DNA from: Acanthamoeba castellanii str. Neff
Taxonomy: Eukaryota; Discosea; Longamoebia; Acanthamoebidae
Direction: 5' to 3'
Length of the DNA: 16,130 bases
Assembly: GCF_000313135.1 (NCBI RefSeq)
Contig: NW_004457362.1
Span: 1-16,130, forward strand
The position numbers were made by a program, and so were the translations under genes. Under the pieces are notes generated by a model that saw only the letters and a program-made list of their open reading frames with translations, searched no databases and was not told where the DNA came from. Below are positions 8,453 through 16,130 of this stretch, in pieces (positions within the stretch are counted from its first letter, which is position 1; the number at the start of each line of letters is the position of its first letter).

Positions 8453-8995
8453 TCACAGGGCCACATCCAGCAGCTCCTGGACGTCCCTCACCAGCTTCAT
8501 CTCAAATCACTGGTTCTCCATCCCCTTCTCAACTAGCCACCTGTAGTGCTTCTTGTGCAAGGGTCAGAGGTGCCTCTGGCACTCAGCCGAGCTGTAGCAC
8601 CTAGACTTACACACACTGAACCTCTTGCTACAGTGCTTAGCACACCTGGACACCGGAAGGCCTGCCCATACAAAACCGTGCCCACCTTGGTGCACTTGAT
8701 GGATGTTGCACTCAATCATCTCATGGACAATGTGTATGCAGACGCCCCTCTTGCACACATAGAACACACAACTGGTGGGCTTCTGCATGTTGCACATTCC
8801 CATGCAGGGACACTGTCCAGAGAATGCCCACCTCCTCTGGTGCCATGGCGTTGCTGCACTCCAGGAGGACACACATGCACTCAGGTGCAATATGGTCCCC
8901 ATGCATAAAAGTGGGTTTTTCTCCTTGAGGAAGAACATATAGATGTCTGTTGTCTTGCAGCTGTTGGTGAGGCTCTCATGTCACACCACCCAGCA
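8453..8995 (-). pseudogene. Decayed MYND-type zinc-finger gene with in-frame TGA codons and frame changes
   Basis: On the minus strand, a cysteine-rich frame ends in a MYND-like C-terminus: RCAKHCSKRFSVCKSRC, then YSSAECQRHL, a TGA (8566-8564), then PLHKKHY. The MYND consensus C-Q-x3-W-x2-H-K-x2-C fits, with the TGA exactly at the usual Trp and Tyr in place of the last Cys. The frame stays open after it, meets a second TGA (8509-8507) after EKGMENQ, and ends at TGA 8455-8453. Upstream, after a probable acceptor (CAG, 8998-8996), the same frame has another TGA (8983-8981) within codons otherwise biased to C/G endings. Between about 8906 and 8815 the coding character moves to another frame (HIAPECMCVLLECSNAMAPE) and then returns, implying two small indels. 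MYND fingers bind protein partners; MYND and ankyrin families are multiplied in pandoravirus-like viruses. This copy is very probably dead. Confidence 0.65.
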
Positions 8996-10300
8996 CTGAT
9001 GGCATCATTACCATTGACACAAGCAGCTGTGACACCGCCCATGGCACACACCCTGTCTTGCTACCTCCACCGCCACCCTCAGCTCTCTCACACACTCACA
9101 CGCAAAAAATTTGCCCATGGCAACAGTGGCTGCCATCATCATGTGCATGCTCTGGTATGCATGCATACATGCATGAGTGTTGCACATGACAATAGCAGAT
9201 GTTATTGTTGCATGCACATACACGCAGCATCAGCTGCAGCAATTGCATTTGCATCACTGTCACCACTACCTGTGACCAGTGCCTACTGTTGGATCATGTG
9301 TGGTGGCGAGCAGTGTCCTGGGCTGCGTGCTTGTGTCAGTGTGGACTCCCACATTCTTGTTGTTGTAGTTGTCATTGTTGGTTGGTGTTGATCTGTGTTA
9401 GCTTTGATGTTGGCACCCACTCCGCCTGGTCTTTGTTGTCCCAGTCTTGGTTTTGGTTTTGGGCAGAGAGTACTGCCAAGAATAAGCACTGATGCCCAAG
9501 ATGAGGTTGGCGCTGACAGCTCACCCCCATCACTTAATGTGAGGTGTGTGGCTCAACCAAGCTCTCATGCTGACTCTATCTGTGTATGCGCTTGTGTGGG
9601 CGCAAGATGTACAGGCTCTTGTGATGGCTCCAGCTGCATAGGCTTTTGTGTGGATGCTTGCTGTATGGATGTGAACACAATATGTTGATGCCAGTTGCAA
9701 GCATGCTGATCACCCTGTGTGGGTGTAGTTCTTGTCTTCATAGTCTTTGTTGCTCTAGCCACTGTCAGCCTTGTTGTTGCCCCCCAACATTGAGGTCTGC
9801 ATGAAAAGATGATGGCTTAGGCAACTTTTGGCCATGGTTGTGTTTTGCATGTGCCTTGTATGGAAACCCAAACATGAGAACAAAAATGTGGCTGTGTTTT
9901 TGCCCTTGCCTCTGATGACAAGCCTTGCATGGCACAACATCAACATTCATAAGCATGATGGCAACACTGTCCATCCCTCACCTCTCACTCCTCATGCCAG
10001 TGCCAATGCATGCTCCTCAGGTCCTTTCTTCTTGAGCCATGCCAACACCACACTCACACTTGTGTCCTGTGTGTGTGTGTGCATTATTTTCTCTCCCACC
10101 CTGCCGCCGTTGTTGGCTGCTGCTACTGTGTGCACATCACTGTGCCTTGCATATGCCACCATTTCATTGTGCAACTGTGTGCGCACAGCATTGACATGTG
10201 CACATGATTGCAACCAACCCAACGCCTGCCAGTGCAAATGTCAATGCTCTTCCATCGTCACCGCTGCTGTAGCTGACGTAGTGCACTCACATACATTGGC
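8996..10300. other. Gene desert: CA/TG-rich, CpG-poor low-complexity DNA
   Basis: No frame shows codon structure. Notable content includes runs of CACACAC (about 9088-9101), alternating TGCATGCATACATGCATGA (9158-9177), a GTGTGTGTGTG run (10070-10082), and a T/G-rich block 9290-9780 (GTTGTTGTAGTTGTCATTGTTGG, TTGGTTTTGGTTTTGGG). The plus strand changes from T/G-rich here to C/A-rich beyond about 10300. Confidence 0.4.
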
Positions 10301-11190
10301 ATAGGCAGGGTTGTTGACCACAGGCAGTGTCAATGACTGCATAGCCACCCAATTCTGTGCAGCGAATATATTATCAAACTATTGCGCCACCAACAAGCAT
10401 TGCCACCAAGAACACCAGCAGCCAGCATTGCATGCCTCTAGGTTTGACTGTGCTAGCAGCTGGCACACCAGCATTAGGAGTCTCCAGCATCAATTGAGCC
10501 AGCAGCCAACTCACCAGCAACACTGTAGCATACTAAACATACTAGCACCAAGCATCTCTGGCATCAACCATGGCACCAGCAACAAGCATCACCAGCGGCA
10601 AGCGTCTTTAGTACCAACAGAGTCAGCAGCAAGCGCCACCAATAACAAGTGCCTCCAGCACCAAGCACACCAGCAACCAACATTGGCAGCTACAACTACA
10701 GTGACAGCATCAACAGCAACAACATCTCTGGCATCAAACATGACAGCAGCACACCACTCACACCAAACATCTTTGCAGCAAATGCACCAACACAGACAGC
10801 CCCAGCATAATCGCAACACCAACATCTCTAGTATCCTCAGCACCAGCGCAAACGCACATCCCTAAATTCGACATCACCAGCAACAAACATACCAACATCA
10901 CACTCCTCCAACATCAGCCATGCCAACACTGACAGCGCTAGCACCAATATCGTTTACCTTGGTATCACCAGCATTGAACATGGTGCCAACAGAGAACATG
11001 CCAACACAGGCAGCAGGTGTCTCCAACACCAACAGTATTAGCAGCAAGTGTCTTCAAGCATAGGCAATCAGGCGTACAACAACATCAGCAGCAGCAGCAC
11101 CAACAACAAGCATTCCTTGGAGCACATGCACCTCCACCAATAGCAATCATCAGCATCCAACATTGCAGCGTCAAACACAATAACATCTGA
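10300..11190 (+). repeat. Degenerate CAGCA/CATC-type minisatellite block
   Basis: About 900 bases are built from diverged copies of short modules such as CACCAGCAACAAGCATC and CATCTCTGGCATCAA. A longer match (GCATCTCTGGCATCAACCAT near 10552 against ACATCTCTGGCATCAAACAT near 10721) shows true repeat descent. Other copies are near 10597, 10820, 10885 and 11085. The block lacks stop codons in some frames simply because it is C/A-rich, so a 184-codon frame of Q, H, T, S and A (10311-10865) is not taken as a gene. Confidence 0.6.
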
Positions 11191-11457
11191 CATTGCAGCA
11201 GAAACAAGCACACCACTGCCAACACTGATGCACAAACAAGCAGGCGGAAGAACCATGAATGGAAGATCAAACACAACATCAAGATCAAGACTGAGGCCAA
11301 GTCAACCATCATCAACAAGCACTTCAGGGTCCTGCTCAACAGGGAAGCCAGACATACACTCAAGGATATGCCCTTCAACAATTTCAATCAGTCCAAGTAC
11401 AACAAGAACTGTGGCAAGGGATGGGTGGTGGGGGTTGTTTTTTATGCACATCACTGA
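11191..11457 (+). pseudogene. Isolated exon-like coding segment inside the repeat desert
   Basis: The frame opens after a TGA at 11188-11190 and closes with TGA at 11455-11457, without a usable ATG. Within it, codons end overwhelmingly in C or G and the product is a plausible basic protein: NHEWKIKHNIKIKTEAKS, then INKHFRVLLNREARHTLKDM, then NFNQSKYNKNCGKGW. A possible acceptor (ATTGCAG at 11191-11197) precedes it. It looks like the last exon of a gene whose upstream part is gone or is masked by the CA-rich repeat. I do not recognise the family. It could be a live terminal exon if upstream exons exist beyond what I can see. Confidence 0.45.
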
Positions 11458-11865
11458 AGCATACATAGGCAAATATCTTCATATCAGTGGTGCATGCACT
11501 ATACAAGTGATCATGTGGGCTTGTGTTCATTGAATGGCGAGCTGGGCCATGGCCTGGGCTGCCATTGTCTCTTTGGTTGGTTCCATATCAAGACACACCA
11601 ATCATTCTCATAGTCACTCAATGTTTGGTTGGTTGATACTCTTTCATCACATGGACATGAGTGTGGGTTTGTTTCATCACAGCTTGGCCACCCTGTTTTG
11701 GCGCAATCAGCTGATGGTGGCGTTCAGTGCATACTTGGCTGGGAGAGCGACAATGGCAAATGTGACACACATGATGGCACTATCATTCATGATGATGACG
11801 GGCGCAGGCTCATGCATGTTGTGTGGCATGTGGCCTGTGGTGGAAGAAATCCAAACACTGTCATC

Positions 11866-12110
11866 CACACACCCAAGGCTTGTGTCAAGCCAAGATTGTG
11901 TCAGACCAAGTTTTGCATCACACAGTGAGATAAGCCAACTGTTCACACTTACATCATTACACCAAAGTTGTCTCATTGGCCTGAGTTTGTGTCTAGCTAA
12001 GGTTTGTGTTGTCACACCAAGTTTTGTGCTGAACCAAAGTTTTAATTTGCATGGTGCAGACAGCAAGGCAAGTCAAGTTTGCATCACTTCACCAACTCAG
12101 TACATCACAT
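11866..12110 (+). repeat. Array of approximately 20 nt CCAAGTTTGTGTCA repeats, copy 2
   Basis: Successive units include TGTGTCAAGCCAAGATTG, TGTCAGACCAAGTTTTGC, GCTAAGGTTTGTGTTG, TCACACCAAGTTTTGTGC, GAACCAAAGTTTTAATTTGC and GGCAAGTCAAGTTTGC. They are the same family as at 6.3 kb and 12.7 kb. Spacing is irregular, so this is an old, diverged tandem array. Confidence 0.6.
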
Positions 12111-12427
12111 CAACCTCACGCCCAGCTGGAGTTTCCATTTGATGTGGTATGCCCAGCGATGCATATTCATCACACAAGCACTCACACTCACATGTACAAG
12201 GCCAACATGCTTGCGCCGCCACATCACCTTTAAGTCAGCACAGCTGGCATGCCTGCACTGCATCATCAGCTTTGCCAAGTCAGTGGCATGTCAAAACACT
12301 GCATCAAATTTGCACGTCTAGTTAAATTTGTGTCTCACCAAAACCAAGCATACCCATCCTGCACCAGTGGTTTGCTCATCATGTGCCCACTTAGATAACA
12401 TACTCACAACAATCACACTGTGATGAG

Positions 12428-12640
12428 GCCAGCATACTCAAGGCACTCATCTACCTCCCCCCTCCTCCCACAACCAAGTCAGCATACTTGCCACACTTGC
12501 AGGCATCAATGCTGCCACAGCAGAGCCAGCATGCCTGTAAAGCAAGGTTGCCTATTCTGCCACACAAGGCTAGCATACTCACAAAGCACATGCACACTTG
12601 CTTACACCCATGCTATCGTGATGAAGTCAGCATACACACA
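12428..12640 (+). repeat. Five diverged copies of an approximately 50 nt unit starting with GYCAGCATAC
   Basis: The core AGCAT(A/G)C begins at 12431, 12481, 12528, 12572 and 12629, giving spacings of 50, 47, 44 and 57. Each copy is preceded by GCC, GTC or GCT and is usually followed by a CACACTTGC-like or CACAC stretch. This is different from the 20 nt family on either side. Confidence 0.5.
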
Positions 12641-12714
12641 CTGCTTGTGCTCACCACACCCACTGTGGTATTGTCTTTGCATTTCCATTGTCATCAAAAG
12701 CAAAACAATTCGTG

Positions 12715-12870
12715 TTGGCCCAAGTTTGCATTAGCCCAAGTTGGGTCAGTTTGTGTCAAGTCAAGATTGCACATAGCCACAAGTTTGTAATACACTGAAG
12801 TTGTGTATCAAGCCAGGTTTATGTCAAGCCAAGTTTGTCACACCAAGTCAAGTTGGGTTTGTGATTGGCC
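12715..12870 (+). repeat. Array of approximately 20 nt CCAAGTTTGTGTCA repeats, copy 3
   Basis: Units such as GGCCCAAGTTTGCATTAGC, CCCAAGTTGGGTCAG, TTTGTGTCAAGTCAAG, TATCAAGCCAGGTTTATGTC, AAGCCAAGTTTGTCACACC and AAGTCAAGTTGGGTTTGTG follow each other almost without interruption. This is the densest of the three arrays. Confidence 0.6.
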
Positions 12871-14043
12871 ACTTTGGCAATAGCATTCCAGCAAGACACA
12901 TTATGTATTCATCACCGCCTGGTCAGTGTAGCCACACTGCCTGTTTGGCTTATGCTGGAGGTGGCATGGTCAGTGCAGCATATCTACTTGAGGTGGCATA
13001 GTCTCCTCTCCACACCACCACACACACAACAGTTGGACTCACCAGTGGGTTTTGCTATTGGGTCTTGCCTCTGTGGTCACAGCTGCACTGCCAAGTCACT
13101 ATGTCATGTCATGGGGAGGCAGTGCTGACAAGTCTTGCTGCTGTGCAGATTTGGGCTTTGTTGCTGAGTGTTGTTGTTGCATGGTCTGTTTTGTTGTGTT
13201 GTGGCCACAAGCATGAATGATGCTTTGCTACTGCAGTAGACCATGAACAAAGTAGGCTGATGGATGTGCATGGGCTGCACCAAAACCAGAGAGAATACAC
13301 AAGCAGGGCAGGGCTGACATGGCAATGTTGAGTGTGATGCCAAATCATACCAGCACCTCACATACACCACAATATGCATTTGCATGTGTGCTGGTGGTGA
13401 TGATGGCATCCACTGTGGTTTCTGCACTTTTCAGAAAAAGAAAAGTGGCATGAAAAAAATCAATGGGCATCAAGAAAAAGGCTTTTTTTACATGTTTTCT
13501 TTTCATATTTCTTGGTGCTCAAAGTGGAGGGTGGTGTTGGCACTGGCCTGGTCAGTTGGTTTGGCAATAGGGCCTCACATGTTTGATCAATGACCCTGGC
13601 CTAACTTGCTTCCAACACCAACATGCAAGTACAAGTTGGCATTTGGCGCAGAGGACAGAGTGCATAGGGAAGACCTCACCCAAGCAAAATGCAAAAACAC
13701 AACTCAGACTGTAGGCCACTCACTAATGCTCACCCTTTGTCACAGTGCACACATCTCATGTCATCTGCCTGTGACGTTTTTTGGATGCTGTATCATGTCA
13801 CTGTTGGAATTGAAATGTCATTGAAATAGTCCAGTCAGTAGGTAACAAAGGGAGGTATCTCTGACATGATTGGTCATTCTGCTCACCAAACATGTGGTAA
13901 TGAATTACTTAAAAAGGAAATATGTTGATGGTGTGTGCATGGGAAGAGTGAGTGCCAAGGCCATCACATAAAGAGACCACAAGGTGTGACTGTGCTTGTT
14001 GACAAGCTGAGATAAAGAAGATAAACCAAAGCATGGGGGTGTA
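12871..14043. other. Gene desert downstream of the F-box gene
   Basis: No gene can be supported. It contains an A/T-rich patch (13430-13515) with an AAAAAG-G-CTTTTT palindrome, and a short GTAAT-GA-ATTAC palindrome at 13897-13908 in AT-rich DNA. A plus-strand frame at 13606-13824 (CKYKLAFGAEDRVHRED) has slight coding texture but is too weak to call. The F-box gene's 3' end should lie in the right part of this stretch; no AATAAA is seen on the minus strand close to its last in-frame TAG. Confidence 0.35.
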
Positions 14044-14553
14044 CTAGCTAGTCAGTGGGCACACTGCTGTTGGCACTGAGTTGGGACTGGGAACATAGGG
14101 CACAAGCCAGCTCAGAAAGTGAGCAATGGTGTGCTCATGTTGAGTGGTGTCAAAGGGCTTGGTTGTTGTTGATAACTGGAACTTGGCAGCATTGACCATG
14201 CATGGGTGGCACCAGTGTGCCCAAGCCTTGTGGCTCGCTGTAATGGGGCTGTTGATATGCTGTGACTTGTAGTGGTCATAGAGTCAATTGTGCTGGCAGC
14301 AGCCTAAAATGTCCAGAGTTGGCATGTTGTTGCTGTTGTATGGGGCACACACATCACAGTTGTTCCATGGTTGAAGTGCAGATGAACAAGTGTGTGTTGA
14401 CATGCCTTGTTTGCATGGTGATGCATGCATGGCAGCATGGTGCAATGCATTGAGAGCCAAGTCAAGATTGTGCTCTCTTCTTGTGGCATACTGCACCAGC
14501 CATGGCCACAGATTGAGGCTCAGAGGCAGTGCATGCAGCGCTGCCACAGTGAT
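14044..14553 (-). pseudogene. Continuation of the F-box/ankyrin-like frame beyond its TGA stop
   Basis: Directly after the TGA at 14556-14554, the same reading frame continues with coding texture for 89 codons (LHALPLSLNLWPWLVQYA, later DVCAPYNSNNMPTLDILG). It meets a TGA at 14286-14284 and runs on for 79 codons (LYDHYKSQHINSPITASHKA, later TIAHFLSWLVPYVPSP) to a TAG at 14046-14044. Most codons end in C or G and no TAA or TAG occurs before the last. The simplest reading is that the gene was once about 683 codons long and has been cut by two nonsense changes. Read-through of TGA is possible but less likely, because all Trp codons in the intact part are TGG. Confidence 0.6.
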
Positions 14554-16095
14554 TCATTCAAGGAGGCGCACAATGCAGTTGATGACAGCTGGGTAGCTGG
14601 GGGCACATGCCAGTGAGTGTGTCAAGTCCTGACACACACAATGTGCTGCCTTTTGGATCAAGATCCCATCAGCTGCCATCAGCCAGTGTGTTTGCCACTC
14701 AGTGAGCCATAGCATGCAGCTGATGTCACCATGGCATGTGGCCATGTCCAAAAGGAAGTGCCACTGCTCCACTGTTGGAGTGTAGCAATCCCAACCTGGG
14801 CCACTAGAGCAGAGGCTGGTGTTTTTGTCTCTGATTGAGGGTTCCTCGTGACACAGCCACTGGATCACATGCTTGCTGTTGATACATGAGCCACTGTGCT
14901 CAAATACATAGAACAAGATGATTGAATTGTGTGCTAGGCTGTCCAGCAAAAGGGGTGATGTGATCTCCCTTGCGGTGGCGATAGTCCACTGCACCACCCC
15001 AAGCTGCATGGCATGGCAGGCTTTGGTTGTGCACAGTTTGATCAAATCCTTTCCCAGTTCATATTGCAGTAGTTCCAGTGCTGGGATGTTGCCACAATGG
15101 GCTGCACTGGTCACAAACTCATGTGCACCATTGCACCACACTATGTTGATGTGGTTGCTTAGCGCCTCCTTGTTTTTGTAGTCAGAGTTGGTGCTGTCTT
15201 GGGCATTGATATTTGTGCAGGTTGGCGCCAGCTTTAGGTATTGTGTGATGACAGAGAGGCACTTGTGGTGCATTGGCTGTGCTAAGCAGTACCATATCTC
15301 ACAGTTGGCTTGCTTGACCTTGTTTTCATCCTCATTGTGATTGTAGGTGTCAGTGAACAGAGCAAAGCCCACCCCACAGTGCAAGAGCCAGTCACACATG
15401 GTGCTGTTGTTTCGCGCCCAGAAGAGTGATGTGCGTGCAGGTAGGTCATAATTGGCTATCTTAGTGAGCACACTTTTCACAGTCAAAGTGTTGGTGGACG
15501 CCACCACGTACTCAACAGTACAATTGCACAGGCGGTTGGCTGCGGATTTCTTGTTTGCCAACTCAGGTAACGCTGCTTGGATGTTGTGTGTGGCGTCAAA
15601 AAGCGGCGGCCATAGCTCGTCAAGCGCGCTATACACAAGCTCATTTTGGCCCGAGGCAATGAGAACGAAAAACGCCTCTGCATCATGAATGCCTAAGCAG
15701 CACATCAGCGCGTCGCGCCCTTCTTTCCAGAGCGACGGTCGCGCGCGAGCCCAAGCGACAAGCACCGAAGCGTAAATGACACGGCCTGAATGCCACACAG
15801 CGGCATCGTCGTGCTGCTTTGCACGATAGACCACACGGCACATGGCGGGTCCGCGAGTTGACAGTTTCGTGCCACTTGCCATGCTGCACACCGCCAGGGG
15901 CGAGGATGACAAGGTTGCGGCAGCATGGGTACCTATTTGGTCGAGCGTATCACGCCAGAGGCGACACGCGCGGCGCGGCGCAAAGCGCCACCATGGCTCA
16001 AGTGTCGAAAACACCGCGACCAGAATCTCGTTGGGCAGTGCGGTGGTCGTCGTGCCCAGGCCAGGCGCAAGTATTTCACGCCGATCCATTGTCAT
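14554..16095 (-). CDS. F-box / ankyrin-like repeat protein, probably truncated at its C-terminus
   Basis: ATG at 16095 (or 16089) opens about 513 codons to TGA at 14554. Residues about 21-55 form an F-box (LPNEILVAVFSTLEPWWRF, then RRACRLWRDTLD), the Skp1-binding motif of SCF ubiquitin ligases. The rest is a string of about 30-residue helical units with ankyrin-like signatures of the amoeba and giant-virus kind: CDWLLHCGVGFALF, AAHCGNIPALELLQYELG, GVVQWTIATA, VIQWLCHEEPS, TCHGDISCMLWLTE. Such proteins are thought to recruit targets to the host ubiquitin system. The 5' third (beyond about 15500) is CpG-rich, the rest CpG-poor, so one gene spans two base compositions. The in-frame continuation past the stop suggests a shortened product. 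F-box and frame calls are confident, ankyrin less so because the repeats are divergent. Confidence 0.75.
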   Translation of the reverse strand: MTMDRREILAPGLGTTTTALPNEILVAVFSTLEPWWRFAPRRACRLWRDTLDQIGTHAAATLSSSPLAVCSMASGTKLSTRGPAMCRVVYRAKQHDDAAVWHSGRVIYASVLVAWARARPSLWKEGRDALMCCLGIHDAEAFFVLIASGQNELVYSALDELWPPLFDATHNIQAALPELANKKSAANRLCNCTVEYVVASTNTLTVKSVLTKIANYDLPARTSLFWARNNSTMCDWLLHCGVGFALFTDTYNHNEDENKVKQANCEIWYCLAQPMHHKCLSVITQYLKLAPTCTNINAQDSTNSDYKNKEALSNHINIVWCNGAHEFVTSAAHCGNIPALELLQYELGKDLIKLCTTKACHAMQLGVVQWTIATAREITSPLLLDSLAHNSIILFYVFEHSGSCINSKHVIQWLCHEEPSIRDKNTSLCSSGPGWDCYTPTVEQWHFLLDMATCHGDISCMLWLTEWQTHWLMAADGILIQKAAHCVCQDLTHSLACAPSYPAVINCIVRLLE

Positions 16096-16130
16096 GCGCG
16101 CTCGTCGTTGTGGGATATCGGCGCGCAACA
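15500..16130. other. CpG-rich island covering the 5' end of the F-box gene
   Basis: Nine CpG occur in 15721-15780 and eight in 16081-16130, against none in comparable lines such as 10741-10800, 14161-14220 or 15241-15300. The change builds up between about 15400 and 15600. It could be an unmethylated promoter-proximal island or the edge of a younger, less decayed insertion. Confidence 0.6.

Noticed and set aside
8546..8908. Plus-strand frame opposite the MYND-type gene
   Set aside because: It is the complement of the cysteine-rich minus frame. The MYND pattern and C/G-ending codons are on the minus strand.
9008..9960. Several 60-140 codon frames in the T/G-rich block
   Set aside because: They are low-complexity translations of TTG/CAT/CAC repeats on both strands, with no consistent coding signal.
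10311..10865. 184-codon plus-strand frame rich in Gln, His, Thr and Ser
   Set aside because: It is open because the repeat is C/A-rich. There is no third-position preference and it stops with the repeat modules out of phase.
11534..12142. 202-codon plus-strand frame
   Set aside because: The composition is what TG/CA-rich repeat DNA gives, and its second half is the 20 nt repeat array. There is no codon preference or domain.
8453..16095. Alternative genetic code with TGA read as Trp
   Set aside because: Trp codons in the LRR, coiled-coil, 7657 and F-box genes are TGG, and genes also end at TGA. The in-frame TGAs are limited to two viral-type genes, which fits pseudogene decay better.
1..16130. 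CRISPR arrays, tRNA or rRNA genes
   Set aside because: No regularly spaced identical repeats with unique spacers, and no tRNA-like cloverleaf or conserved rRNA segment was recognised by eye; a tRNAscan-SE and Infernal run would settle it.

Overview
The window looks like nuclear DNA of a unicellular eukaryote, or a stretch of large-virus origin sitting in such a genome. Several coding regions can be read only by splicing short GT-AG introns, about 58 to 97 nt, with good donor, acceptor and branch-point sequences. Open genes are followed by AATAAA signals. Most of the window is strikingly poor in CpG and rich in TG, CA and TGCA, which is what long-term cytosine methylation and deamination leave behind. 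The exception is roughly the last 600 bases, which are GC- and CpG-rich. The F-box/ankyrin-like gene on the right and the broken MYND-type gene in the middle belong to families that are expanded in amoeba-infecting giant viruses and also occur in their hosts. I cannot name the species.

Left part (1-4107, minus strand): a many-exon gene encodes a long leucine-rich-repeat protein that leads into a CbbX/SpoVK-type AAA+ ATPase with a clear Walker A motif. It runs off the left edge. Further upstream on the same strand are exons of an unrecognised protein with an apparent one-base frameshift; they may be a separate gene or the N-terminus of the LRR-AAA gene.

Centre (4108-8995): a divergent plus-strand gene of five phase-0 exons encodes a coiled-coil protein with a highly charged tail (4466-5595). 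A minus-strand exon lies tail-to-tail with it (5786-5989). Two uninterrupted plus-strand reading frames of unknown function follow (6613-7164 and 7657-8355); the second has a TATA-like box and AATAAA. A minus-strand MYND-type zinc-finger gene is broken by TGA stops and frame changes (8453-8995).

Right-centre (about 8996-14043) is a 5 kb gene desert made of degenerate CA/TG-rich repeats: a CAGCA/CATC-type minisatellite, a family of about 20 nt units that also occurs near 6.3 kb, and a repeat of about 50 nt. One isolated exon-like segment (11191-11457) keeps clear codon structure.

Right end (14044-16095, minus strand): an F-box/ankyrin-like gene is closed by a TGA, but the same frame continues with good coding character through one more TGA to a TAG. 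Its 5' third is CpG-rich and its 3' part CpG-depleted, so this one gene spans a sharp compositional boundary. The recurring theme is that in-frame breaks in the viral-type genes are all TGA, in a sequence whose CpGs have been lost. That fits decay by methyl-cytosine deamination, possibly of endogenised giant-virus DNA, although at least one TGA seems to sit on an original Trp codon.
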